Assembly (NCBI GenBank): GCA_012064415.1
Contig: SSNU01000139.1
Span: 41,695 to 52,804 of the forward strand
Source of the DNA: Gyrodactylus bullatarudis
Taxonomy: Eukaryota; Platyhelminthes; Monogenea; Gyrodactylidea; Gyrodactylidae
DNA: 11,110 nucleotides
Direction of reading: 5' to 3'
A program made the translations under genes and the position numbers. Below, piece by piece: positions 1-6,957 of this stretch; the stretch's first letter is position 1; every line of letters begins with the position of its first letter. The notes under the pieces are model-generated. The model did not search any database, had not been told where the DNA came from, and saw only the letters and a program-made list of their open reading frames with translations.

Positions 1-159
1 AAGTCAACGGTCGTTGATAATCGAATTAGTTCTCAACCTATAATTAGCAGTATCGGAAATGTGAAAAAGGCTGCACCTGCAAATGGTAAAAGAGGTAGAA
101 AACGTAAAAGTCTCAGTGGGCAACCAAAATTGGACAGATACGTAAAGAGAAAGCAATGA
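1..159 (+). CDS. C-terminal 52 residues of an unrecognised basic protein (ORF-A, copy 1), partial
   Basis: Frame 1 is open from the window edge to TGA at 157-159 and encodes 52 residues. The tail is strongly basic, with KRGRKRK followed by SGQPKLDRYVKRKQ, which looks like a nuclear localisation signal next to a degenerate PCNA-interacting (PIP) box of the form Q-x-x-L-x-x-Y. The same frame and tail architecture recur in the copy ending at 10549, where the tail reads SGQLLLDPFLKKRQ. Both frames stay open despite substantial divergence, which suggests a real protein end. PCNA-binding tails are known in the Drosophila pogo transposase, so a transposase C-terminus is possible, but no catalytic domain is visible here. 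The N-terminal part lies outside the window. Confidence 0.55.
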   Translation, partial: KSTVVDNRISSQPIISSIGNVKKAAPANGKRGRKRKSLSGQPKLDRYVKRKQ

Positions 160-219
160 TCATGGATACAGACCATCTACTCTGGCCCCCCTTTCCTTCA
201 ATACTCCAAATTAAAAGAA

Positions 220-263
220 CCAATCAGAGGATTCCGATTTTTCAAACATTTTGCTATATATAT
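220..263 (+). promoter_or_regulatory. CCAAT box and TATA box (copy 1)
   Basis: CCAATCAGAG lies at 220-229 and TATATATAT at 255-263, 35 bp apart start to start. The other copy has CCAATCAGAG at 10604 and TATAAATA at 10640, 36 bp apart. Conserved AGCCGGTG follows 12 bp after the TATA start in both. This is the arrangement of an RNA polymerase II core promoter, and transcription would begin roughly at 280-295, ahead of the ATG at 329. A solo retrotransposon LTR would also explain promoter elements followed by an AATAAA-like motif. Promoter activity is inferred. Confidence 0.55.
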
Positions 264-328
264 CTAGCCGGTGTAATAGTCTGATAAGAACCGGTGAAAT
301 ATAAGCTTTATAACTAAATATTCACTTA

Positions 329-409
329 ATGAATAGTTCATTAGAATCAGAAAATATTTTTGAAGAAGCTTGGCAATACTTCCCAAACAATCAAAATAGT
401 GGAAGTTAA
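329..409 (+). CDS. Small ORF after the duplicated promoter (ORF-B, copy 1), hypothetical
   Basis: ATG at 329 opens a 26-codon frame ending in TAA at 407-409; it begins MNSSLESENIFEEAWQYF. The other copy has a matching start at 10725 reading MYSSTNSDEI and then a stop, so similarity continues past the ATG. The product is not recognised. It may be the truncated first exon or the leader of a longer protein: a perfect 5' splice site, CAG|GTAAGT, lies 47 bp downstream at 454-462, but the frame has closed before it. Coding status is uncertain. Confidence 0.3.
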   Translation: MNSSLESENIFEEAWQYFPNNQNSGS

Positions 410-453
410 ATACGTTTTTTTCAAATAATGAAGCAGAGAATTTTTGAACAAGA

Positions 454-462
454 CAGGTAAGT
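454..462 (+). other. Consensus 5' splice donor
   Basis: CAG|GTAAGT with the cut after 456 matches the metazoan donor consensus exactly. It would end an exon starting at the promoter upstream. No convincing partner acceptor was assigned, and the duplicated LINE segment begins at 522, so the original intron may have been interrupted. The stretch 410-521 otherwise holds no gene that I can support. Confidence 0.3.
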
Positions 463-521
463 TTTTTGATGTCGACTACCTTCTTGGGTAGAATTTGGAA
501 TGATTGGAAATAGAAAAATTA

Positions 522-889
522 AAAAAAATAATGTGATCTGAGAAAAGTACAGTATGGACGGTTGAGTTATGAAAAACATTATGAAAAATATAAGATCGAT
601 AATATTTTTTTGCCTAGTAGGCTAAGATACAATTTGGTTTAGATTGAAGGTTACTAATAGTTTATCAAAAATGGAAGGAATGATGGGTAGACTATTTTGG
701 GATGGAAAATTGAAATCACCGAGAATAGTAGTGTACATTAAGAAAGTGATAGTCAGGAATATGTAGCATGGAATCGGAAACAAAAAATTTGAGCCAGGTT
801 TCGGTAATGAAAAATATTGAGGGCTTGGAATTATTAAGGATGTTTTTAATATTAAGAAATCTATTTTTGGCTAGTAATGATCGAGCATT
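522..889. repeat. 368-bp exact direct repeat, copy 1
   Basis: Compared line by line, bases 522-889 are identical to 2320-2687 at a constant offset of 1798, and the flanks differ at once on both sides. This copy lies in its natural setting: the LINE endonuclease frame continues beyond the repeat to 931. It is therefore the likely donor, with 2320-2687 as the recipient copy. Confidence 0.95.
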
Positions 890-931
890 AAGTAGATCAA
901 AACCAGAGTGATCAACGAAAAAAATTATCAC
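522..931 (-). pseudogene. LINE ORF2 endonuclease (EEP) domain fragment, copy 1
   Basis: Read on the minus strand from 931, the frame gives LNARSLLAKNRFLNIKN, then ITETWL and IPDYHF, the opening motifs of the endonuclease/exonuclease/phosphatase domain of CR1/Jockey-type non-LTR retrotransposons. After a frame change near 716 it gives ILGDFNFP, then LNQIVS, a TAG stop, PTR and IDLIF, which are late motifs of the same domain. The segment of about 80-90 residues that normally lies between PDY and GDFN is missing, so an internal deletion has joined the two parts. The SDH motif that should follow is degraded. This domain nicks target DNA to prime reverse transcription; this copy is dead. It lies downstream of the ORF1 remnant on the same strand, the expected LINE order. 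Confidence 0.85.
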
Positions 932-995
932 TCACTTTGGTGTTTGCCAGGAATTGAATTGTAGGCGTCCATGTCAACGTTAAAAGAAATTTCAT

Positions 996-2100
996 TTATA
1001 TTTCGAGAGACGATTGAAAAGTTTTATCTGGGGCGGAAATAAATTTGTCGCTCGAGAGATCAAAATTGACATTACCGATAGGGGGATCATTATTATTGGA
1101 ACCGTGAGGAACAATGTCACAAGGAGGAGGTCGAGAATAGGCCGGGAAAACTGAGCCTGGGACTGAATTATGTTTTTTCCTTAGGTTAAGCGGTGAGCTC
1201 GAATGCGAAAGGTGAGAGCGTTCAAGGACTGCCGGTACTAGTACTAGTGTTAATATCACGTTCAATTTGTGAGTCAGAAATAGATGAGATTGAAGAATCC
1301 ATTGTTTGAGTATTAGAGGGAATCTTTTTAGTTTGGTTGGGCTTCAACTGAGGAAAAGACAAAGATGATGATTTGGAGGCTCTGAGCTCGTTCATTTTGC
1401 GCTGGTTATGTCTAGTGATGCCATTTGGTTTGGATGTTAAATATAATAGACTAAGGAATTCATGGGGTAACTTGACAGAGGATTCCAACTTGAAATTGAC
1501 AAGAGATCCGTCTTTAATTGGCTCAGGAATAACTTTGGGATTGGATTTGACTCCGTTTTTGTTAATAAAATCAATAATATCACTAGCGACGGATAGATTG
1601 AGTGAATTTCCATGGACAATCAATAAGGATTTTCTATAGTTATTAATTTTTTTAAATTGTTGTTTGGGTAAAACGTAATTCCGGTTAACCGGATGCTTGT
1701 TTAAATTGATTAATGGATTGAATCTATTTGAGAAAATGTAGATGGCTTAGATACATTAGATGAGTTATATGGATTTGGAGCCTGAGAATGTATTTTAAAT
1801 TGAGGAACAACCTTCCAATCAGAAGTAAATTTCCTCAAATTCGAATTATGAGTGGATCCAATTTTGGAGTTCGGAGCAGGACAGAAAGAAGGACCGTAAT
1901 TGTTTAGAGGTTGAGAAGAAGTAGGACGTTCATGAAAAGATGAACTTTTCAAGTTTTCATTCCGGAGGCTGACGATTTCGCGTTGATTGTTGTTGAATAA
2001 TGTTGAAAGAATATGCAATCTAGAATTATTAAAATAAGAGATATCCCCCAGAATCTTATCGGTATGAGGAAGATTTTCGGACCGCCAAGGGGTACGTATT
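996..2100 (-). pseudogene. LINE ORF1 (RNA-binding, gag-like) remnant
   Basis: The minus strand carries overlapping frames in the order expected of a single ORF1. The first (about 2100-1710) is Ser/Asn-rich, with a short helical stretch, FNNNQREIVSLRNENL. The second (about 1733-1222) contains SLLIVHGNSLNL, then DIIDFINKNG, then LTSKPNGITRHNQRKMNEL, resembling the RRM-like fold and following helix of CR1/Jockey-type ORF1 proteins. The third (1265-996) is a Pro/Ser-rich tail. Frames change near 1720-1740 and near 1250. No zinc knuckle was seen. ORF1 proteins coat the LINE RNA in the ribonucleoprotein particle. Assignment rests mainly on position upstream of the endonuclease fragment and on the VHGN and NGITRHN motifs. 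The upstream boundary with the RNase H remnant is unclear. Confidence 0.6.
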
Positions 2101-2134
2101 CAAACATTTTTGATATTCAACCCTCGAAGAGACA

Positions 2135-2319
2135 CGCCTGTTTTCAGTGTGATCAGAGAATATGTACTGTAACGGACTATGATCAGTCTGTATAATTTCC
2201 TGCCAATAAGGTATCTGTAGAGTTTGCGAACACCATAAACCACCGCAAGTGCTTCTCTTTCCAAATTGGAGTACTTCCTTTCGGCTGGTTTGAGTAGTCT
2301 ACTATAATAGTGAATAGTG
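2135..2319 (-). pseudogene. Ty3/gypsy-type RNase H fragment
   Basis: Minus-strand translation from 2309 gives YYSRLLKPAERKYSNLER followed by EALAVVYGVRKLYRYL, the characteristic RNase H segment after the reverse transcriptase of Ty3/gypsy pol. After a one-base frame slip near 2192 it continues with TDHSPLQYIF; TDH carries one of the conserved acidic residues of this domain. The match then fades. Only about 60 residues survive. The fragment ends exactly where the 368-bp LINE copy begins at 2320, so its upstream part (protease and reverse transcriptase) has been lost at that junction. RNase H degrades the RNA strand during reverse transcription. Confidence 0.85.
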
Positions 2320-2687
2320 AAAAAAATAATGTGATCTGAGAAAAGTACAGTATGGACGGTTGAGTTATGAAAAACATTATGAAAAATATAAGATCGATAA
2401 TATTTTTTTGCCTAGTAGGCTAAGATACAATTTGGTTTAGATTGAAGGTTACTAATAGTTTATCAAAAATGGAAGGAATGATGGGTAGACTATTTTGGGA
2501 TGGAAAATTGAAATCACCGAGAATAGTAGTGTACATTAAGAAAGTGATAGTCAGGAATATGTAGCATGGAATCGGAAACAAAAAATTTGAGCCAGGTTTC
2601 GGTAATGAAAAATATTGAGGGCTTGGAATTATTAAGGATGTTTTTAATATTAAGAAATCTATTTTTGGCTAGTAATGATCGAGCATT
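2320..2687 (-). repeat. 368-bp exact direct repeat, copy 2 (LINE endonuclease piece)
   Basis: This segment is identical to 522-889 and therefore encodes the same broken endonuclease stretch on the minus strand, including the internal deletion and the TAG stop. Unlike copy 1, it is cut off at 2687, before the LNARSLL start of the domain is complete. It is flanked by LTR-retrotransposon sequence on both sides: gag zinc knuckles at higher coordinates and RNase H at lower coordinates. That setting suggests it was copied into a deletion breakpoint rather than inserted by ordinary LINE retrotransposition. Confidence 0.95.
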
Positions 2688-2815
2688 CCTGCGGTTTCCT
2701 GCATTCGCTTGCTTAATGACCCTTGCAATTTCGGCAGGTACTGTACTTCCTAATGCAATACGGATGGTATTCCTTCTTTTTACAAATTAGACAAAACGGA
2801 TTCACCTGTATTTGA
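2688..2815 (-). pseudogene. LTR-retrotransposon gag nucleocapsid fragment (zinc knuckles)
   Basis: On the minus strand one frame reads NPFCLICKKKEYHPYC, then CRNCKGH, a TAA stop, and ASECRKPQ. Paired Cys/His clusters followed by basic residues match the double CCHC zinc knuckles of gag nucleocapsid proteins, although both clusters are degenerate: the second lacks two residues before GH and has a stop. The fragment is cut at 2687 by the 368-bp LINE piece. Lying in the same orientation as the RNase H remnant beyond that piece, it probably belongs to the same gypsy-like element, with the protease and reverse transcriptase region lost. Nucleocapsid domains package the element RNA. Confidence 0.6.
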
Positions 2816-3292
2816 GGAATCAAAGATATTGGATCGTTGGAAAAATACTATAATATTTTTGATGTCTACAGCGGAATCTACAATATTGCGACAACTCAGC
2901 GTAGGTGCAAAGATAATTCTGCAACAATTCTAAAGTTATACAAGCGCCTAGAACACCGTTAGAAGAACTGCTGCTCTTTAGTCAAGAGTCGTGAACTAAT
3001 CGCTCATTCTCAGGTTGTAATTGACCGGCTTATTTCCGAGGCCTTTACAGGCCTTTAATCCCAGTCTTGACTTCGATTTTGCATCGCTAACTCGCCATCT
3101 TGCTCTCATTCTATGAATGATGATTTTCTCTCTTACGCAGAATTTATTAAGCTGCTATCAAAACTGCGTTTCAAGAATAGAAAAGACTTACAAAATGAGC
3201 GTGAATATCCATCTCAATAGTCATGGAAGTTTTCTATATAGTCTCTTCAAACTGTTTGAACTCACTTTTATAGAATCTAACATTCTCGTAAC
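2816..3292 (+). other. Degenerate stretch upstream of the second LINE; no intact gene
   Basis: Plus-strand frames are open for short runs, for example about 2867-2990 and NDDFLSYAEFIKLLSKLRF near 3115, with changes of frame and stops between. Base composition becomes richer in G and C near 2870 and stays so through the LINE at 3293-4285, so this is plausibly the decayed part of that LINE between its endonuclease and reverse transcriptase. No recognisable motif supports a more precise call. Confidence 0.35.
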
Positions 3293-4285
3293 ATTGTGTG
3301 CGTTCTAATGCGGATAACCGACGCTCTCTTGTTTCAACGAATTGGAGAAATGACTGATATAACCGTAATAAACCCTGATCAGCACGGCTTCTGTCGAGAT
3401 AGATCTTGCGAGACTAATCTCTACTCTTACCTATCTTATGTCAACGACTTGGCCCGGCGTCGTAGGAAGATTCTTGTTTATGTGGACTTGAGCAAAGCCT
3501 TCGACAAAGTTCTTACTCACAAGATTCTAGAGACCTGTCATAGTTTAGGCATCTGCTCTAGGCTTCTGAAGTACCTCGCCCTCTACCTTTATAACAGGAG
3601 ACAATTTGTCTCTTGTAACGACACTAATTCTGAACAAAGGCTGATTAGCTCGGGAGTCCCTCAGGGCTCTCGGGCAGGTCCTCTGCTGTTCAATCTTATA
3701 TTTTCCAGAGTTAGATCTGACGCTGCGCGGATTTTCAAATATACTGACGATTTCAAAGTGGTTTTCGACTTAGGCCTGCAATACGACCTGAAATTCGACT
3801 TCTCCGACTACATGAGTGACGCCCTGAAGAGGTTAACATCGAGATGAATCATGATGAACAGATGTGTCAAGACAGACAAGATGAAAGTGTTTCTGTTCAA
3901 GATGTTCGCCCGACCTGTGATAGAGTATGACTCCGGAATCTGGAATCCTGAGGCGGATCAATTTTCAAAACGAATCCAAAGGGCAGCACGTAGATTCAGA
4001 CAGAGACTCAGCGTCGCGAACCAGGCTGAATTGATGACCAAATCCCAATCGCTGACTCTCCGTCGTAAAATAAAGTCTCTAACTTTACTACACAGAATGA
4101 ACTCGCATATCAGAAGAGAATCCCGAAACGCCAATCTGATAGCGAATGACAGTATAAAGAAAATATCCATCTTCAAAAGATCTACTGAAATTTATAATAA
4201 ACTAGCACGTGAAATAAAAAGGATGGACTTGAATAATTTTGTTGGCTTAATTTTATACATAAATTTAGGCAGCCGATGTCGGTAA
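3293..4285 (+). pseudogene. LINE ORF2: reverse transcriptase and C-terminal region, internally deleted
   Basis: The frame from 3296 shows QHGFCRDRSCETNL, VDLSKAFDKV (motif A with its aspartate), SSGVPQGSRAGPLLFNL (motif B) and YTDDFKVV (motif C; the usual ADD is TDD). Immediately after this comes DLGLQYDLKFDFSDY, which normally lies some 70 residues further on, so the palm/thumb segment with motif D is missing while the frame is kept. After a stop at 3845 the frame from 3851 gives ARPVIEYDSGIWNP and IQRAARRF, the conserved C-terminal region of CR1/Jockey-like elements. The usual INDLP motif after motif B is also lost. The product would copy LINE RNA into DNA; this copy cannot. Its strand is opposite to the LINE at 522-2100. 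Confidence 0.9.
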
Positions 4286-4501
4286 TGTGTTGATGTAAGC
4301 ACGTTTTTTCTCGCTCAGTTCAAGATTCACTCTTTTGGTTGCGAAGAATGTTCCTACCGCTCCCGGAGACGCGTAAATGTGATTCCTGACACAGGAACAG
4401 CGTTTTCCTATTGTTTCTCGCAGTGGGAGCCGATATGATACGGTTTTCACTGTTCTACAGCCTTATCTTTAATTGACTCATTTTATAAAACTTGAAATTA
4501 G
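4286..4501 (+). other. Probable LINE 3' tail; no gene seen
   Basis: The sequence after the last LINE stop keeps the higher G+C content of the LINE until about 4455 and then becomes AT-rich. No plausible protein was found on either strand; the minus-strand open frame at 4265-4450 has no recognisable content. It probably holds the LINE 3' untranslated region, with the boundary to older DNA near 4455-4490. Confidence 0.35.
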
Positions 4502-4815
4502 ATCATTTTAACAACCCAGCGACCTTTTGTGGAAACTCGTCATATTGCCTCATTTGATCAAGAAGTGCTAAATGGTTATTTACCAGAAACAAACACCGAC
4601 TTTATTATTAAGGTACTGACTATGAAATTCACAAATGATATGTTCTATTCCAACGAAATTGGGAGCGTATTCAAGAATTGCTGAGGTCAATATGCACCAA
4701 TTTGCGAATCATGGGTTTTTGAAAAGATGCATTCGTCATAAACTGGATTAGAAAAGTCCACTATCCAGATGTGGAAAATTTAGTTGATAAATTCTTTTCT
4801 TTCTATAAATTGCAT
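4502..4815 (+). pseudogene. Unrecognised degenerate coding sequence ending at a splice donor
   Basis: Frame 4502-4684 is open and reads LTTQRPFVETRHIASFDQ and onward. A neighbouring frame from about 4618 to 4815 reads NWERIQELLRSICTNLRI, a TGA stop, then KDAFVINWIRKVHYPDVENL and DKFFSFYKLH, and ends exactly at CAT|GTAAGT (cut after 4815). Together they look like one protein of roughly 100 residues with a frameshift near 4615 and two TGA stops. I do not recognise the family. It directly precedes Tigger copy A and could be an older host exon or part of another element. A 51-bp intron, 4816-4865, ending at TATATAG, would join it to the Tigger start. Confidence 0.35.
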
Positions 4816-5323
4816 GTAAGTTTTGCATTTTTCAGAATTTCTTTGTCTTAATTTTACGTATATAGTTTAGAAGAAAGTGTTTGACTGTTCATCAGAGGAC
4901 TCAAATTCTAACTCTTCATCTAGACGGAATAGAAAAAGCACGGTTAGGTTATGCTTTCAAATGTTCACTACAAAATATTCGGAGAATAGTGAGAGATGCT
5001 ATCCGCCTCCCCTTTTCTGATAATTTTAACGTTGTCTCAGTCCGAGAAGAGAGCTATCTATCGAGGAGTATTTTCCAAGCTTTTGAAGTGTCCAAAAAAA
5101 TTGATCGAAAACAGAATTGGAAGAAATAGGTAATGGAGTTGCAACGACAATAGGAAATAATAATTTTAAATCCTCTAAGTCGTTTTATGAAAGATTTAAA
5201 GACAGACACAATTGAACAATTTCTCCTACAACATCCGGAGATAACTCGGGGATAAAGTCCTAGCCAATTATGGAATATTGATGAAGCTTTTCAGTTACTC
5301 ATCAAAATTCATTGCAAGAAAAG

Positions 5324-5365
5324 GTAAACACAAATTTTATTCAATTAATACCACTGTCTAATTAG
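5324..5365 (+). other. Candidate 42-bp intron in Tigger copy A
   Basis: The donor AAAAG|GTAAAC and the acceptor TCTAATTAG|TATT bracket 42 bp that interrupt the transposase between HCKK and SITIKGIKTLSG. Removing this segment keeps the frame from WNIDEAF into KTLSGAKRS. A second acceptor at 5378-5379 would give 56 bp but breaks the frame. Splicing is inferred from frame and consensus only. Confidence 0.4.
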
Positions 5366-5684
5366 TATTACAATTAAAGGTATTAAGACTTTATCTGGAG
5401 CCAAGAGGTCGAAAATACGATCATTTTTACCTGTAATGCTGTTGGTGATAGAAGAAAATCCCAGATGTCTACGGAATAGGCTAGATCTGAGAAGACGGAT
5501 CAAATATCAAAGAGACGCTAATAGATCGGCATGGATGACAGAAACACTTCACTGAGCACCTCAAGGCATGGGATCGGTCCCTTTCAAGAAAGAGACTGCC
5601 AAGCCAAAGAAAAATAATATTATTCCTTGATCAATGTGCAGCCCATAGCACACAAAATTACAGTCTCAACTACGCATCATTTAA

Positions 5685-5734
5685 GTATATTAATTTTTTC
5701 ATCTATAATTCAAAATCAATGTCACTTTTCACAG
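5685..5734 (+). other. Candidate 50-bp intron in Tigger copy A
   Basis: GTATATTAAT starts at 5685 and a pyrimidine-rich CACTTTTCACAG ends at 5734, between the second catalytic aspartate block (FLDQCAAH) and VHLPKNSTS. Removing it restores the normal spacing of roughly 32 residues between the second and third aspartates. The join leaves a one-base frame offset, which I attribute to decay. The frame through the segment is also partly open, so it could instead be an insertion. Confidence 0.35.
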
Positions 5735-6144
5735 CTTGTACACCTACCCAAAAATTCAACTTCAGTGTTGCAACCAATTGATGCTGGCATAGTAAGGAAA
5801 TTCAAGGCCCAGTATAACAGAAGCTTGAATGAAACTAGAAGCATGATCGGAGACGTTCCAGATTTGATCCGGAACACGAATCTCGCGGATGCTCTCGAAA
5901 AGGCTTATGTTATTTGGGAAAATTTCGGAACTGAAACAATAGTTATTGTTGGGAACATACCAAACTCATCCCTACATATCGCAATCAGGACGAAGAAATG
6001 AGAACATGTGGAGAAGAATTACGCCTGGCCAGAAATTATTTGATAAACGATAATAGAAATGGATCAGCAGCTCTGCTAAATCGTCTAGAATTTACAAATC
6101 AGTTCATCGACAATGAAAATGATATCTTTGATTTTGATGAATAA

Positions 6145-6351
6145 AAAAGCATTTTCTTTTCTCAAGTATACAGTGAACTTCCTAAAAAAAGTATATAAAG
6201 AAGAGGATCTGACTAAAATATTTTAACCTCTTTACTAATGAGTAATGAGATGAATTTAATATTTTTTCTCTAAGTATAGAGTGCTTCTATCTCTCATTTC
6301 AAGTTCATATGTGTTGAAAATTTGAACATGTCAAATTTTAAAAATATCTTC
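6145..6351 (+). other. AT-rich spacer between the two Tigger copies
   Basis: No coding content was seen on either strand. At 6169-6190 the sequence reads TA followed by CAGTGAACTTCC, similar in style to Tigger termini, which begin with CAG next to a TA target. A matching inverted end was not found beyond 7786, so a left terminus of copy B at 6171 is only a weak suggestion. A T-rich run before 6355 ends in CATAG, a possible splice acceptor for copy B. Confidence 0.3.
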
Positions 6352-6486
6352 ATAGGAAAGTCGAGACGTCCTAGATGGTCGGGAGTACCAAGATTACGAC
6401 TTCAAGTACCCTTCAGCTTGGATGGACAGAGCAATCTTTTAATGGTGGCTTTTCTTGATAATTTCCCTGGTCACAAAAGAGTTGTC
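6352..6486 (+). pseudogene. Tigger/pogo-type transposase, copy B, left half
   Basis: The stretch encodes IGKSRRPRW, then after a frame slip DYDFKYPSAWMDRAIF, then MVAFLDNFPGHKRVV, which are the GKS.RPR, AWM and LDN..AH blocks of the Tigger catalytic domain; the second catalytic aspartate is at 6457-6459. The reading frame is cut after KRVV by the 6487-7545 insertion and resumes at 7546. The upstream half of this copy (DNA-binding domains and first aspartate) is absent or too decayed to see. It is distinct from copy A in sequence and lies in the same orientation. Confidence 0.85.
6479..6486 (+). repeat. 8-bp target-site duplication, left copy
   Basis: GAGTTGTC at 6479-6486 immediately precedes the left inverted repeat and is repeated exactly at 7546-7553 immediately after the right one. 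Keeping a single copy rejoins the Tigger frame (HKRVV to CPDNVRILFF) without a shift, which confirms that these are duplicated target bases. Confidence 0.9.
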
Positions 6487-6529
6487 GGCTAAACTTTAGA
6501 TGGGCCTACACCCTATAATCGTTAATATA
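6487..6529 (+). repeat. Left terminal inverted repeat
   Basis: This 43-bp arm matches the reverse complement of 7502-7545 except for one missing base (GGGCCTACACCC here, GGGCCTAACACCC on the other side). It ends in TTAATATA. The near-perfect match contrasts with the broken coding sequence inside, so the arms may be recent or the element may have been mobilised in trans. Confidence 0.9.
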
Positions 6530-6957
6530 CCCCTGTAAGTAGTTATGAATTATAAAAATATAATATAATTAATTAATATTTTCAATAAAAAGCATTAAAT
6601 ACTCACAAAATAAATTTATTGACAATATGACTTTACATCAAACTTTTCAGAACTATTTCAGCAATAATTCCTGGATCAAGGTTCAGCTGAATACAAGAAG
6701 ACTGGCCAGTTTTAATCCAACACAATTATATTTGATCCTCAGTTATCAATAAAATTACATTTAATACTCCAACATAGAACTAATTTCTCTCATTGACTGA
6801 AGTACTAAAAAATTTTTTTTGAGAATTCTACTTGTGTAAACAAAACATTATTCAAAATAACAATTTGTATTTAAATTAACTCAATTGAAGACAACTAATA
6901 TTCATCATATTTAAAAATCATCATGCCTCAATCAAACATCCAAGTCTCTGACAGAGT

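Larger units (their letters stand above)
1..358 (+). repeat. Duplicated ORF-end/promoter/ORF-start module, copy 1
   Basis: This stretch aligns in the same order and orientation with 10403-10757. Shared landmarks are the opening AAGTCAACGG, a frame ending in a KRK-rich tail, a pyrimidine-rich tract after the stop, CCAATCAGAG, a TATA element, two CCGGTG motifs, a GAAATA(T/A)AAGCTTTA segment and an ATG(A/T)ATAGTTC start. The spacings agree within a base or two even though the copies have clearly diverged. The left end is cut by the window edge. It may belong to one transposon family present twice, to a tandem gene unit, or to an old pair of retrotransposon ends; the sequence alone does not decide. 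Confidence 0.75.
4866..6144 (+). pseudogene. Tigger/pogo-type (Jerky-like) DDD transposase, copy A
   Basis: The order of domains is that of a complete Tigger-like transposase. An N-terminal helix-turn-helix (RRKCLTVHQRTQIL, then CSLQNIRRIV; 4869-4990) is followed by a CENP-B-type helix-turn-helix (FKSSKSFYERFKDRHN, about 5170-5215). The catalytic region shows QLWNIDEAF (aspartate 5280-5282), KTLSGAKRS, FTCNAVGD, NPRCLRN, SAWMTETL, IILFLDQCAAH (aspartate 5629-5631) and STSVLQPIDAGIVRKFKAQY (aspartate 5780-5782). The end contains YCWEHTKLIPTY and an acidic tail FDFDE with TAA at 6142-6144, overlapped by AATAAA at 6140. All three catalytic aspartates remain, but there are several frameshifts and in-frame stops (near 5215, 5255, 5430, 5555 and 5945), and the region between the second helix-turn-helix and the first aspartate looks shortened. 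Such proteins cut and paste their own DNA at TA sites. Confidence 0.9.

Noticed and set aside
1373..1639. Plus-strand open frame of 88 codons
   Set aside because: Antisense shadow of the LINE ORF1 remnant.
2013..2195. Plus-strand 60-codon frame with several cysteines
   Set aside because: The cysteine spacing fits no zinc-binding motif and the strand is opposite to the gypsy and LINE remnants there.
2183..2377. Minus-strand frame of 64 codons across 2320
   Set aside because: It is a chance chimera of endonuclease sequence and an out-of-frame reading of the RNase H fragment; the correct RNase H frame is a different one.
2566..2790. Plus-strand open frame beginning MESETKNLSQVSVMKNIEGL
   Set aside because: It is the antisense shadow of the LINE endonuclease piece and the adjoining gag fragment; the minus strand gives recognisable domains there.
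3958..4450. Minus-strand frames at 3958-4176 and 4265-4450
   Set aside because: The first lies antisense to a clear LINE C-terminal region; the second has no recognisable content.
4816..4835. Intron of 20 bp from GTAAG to TTTTTCAG
   Set aside because: Too short for spliceosomal splicing; the next acceptor (TATATAG at 4865) gives a more plausible 51 bp.
6171..6190. CAGTGAACTTCC next to TA as the left terminus of Tigger copy B
   Set aside because: No inverted partner was found beyond 7786, so it is noted in the spacer entry but not called as a terminus.
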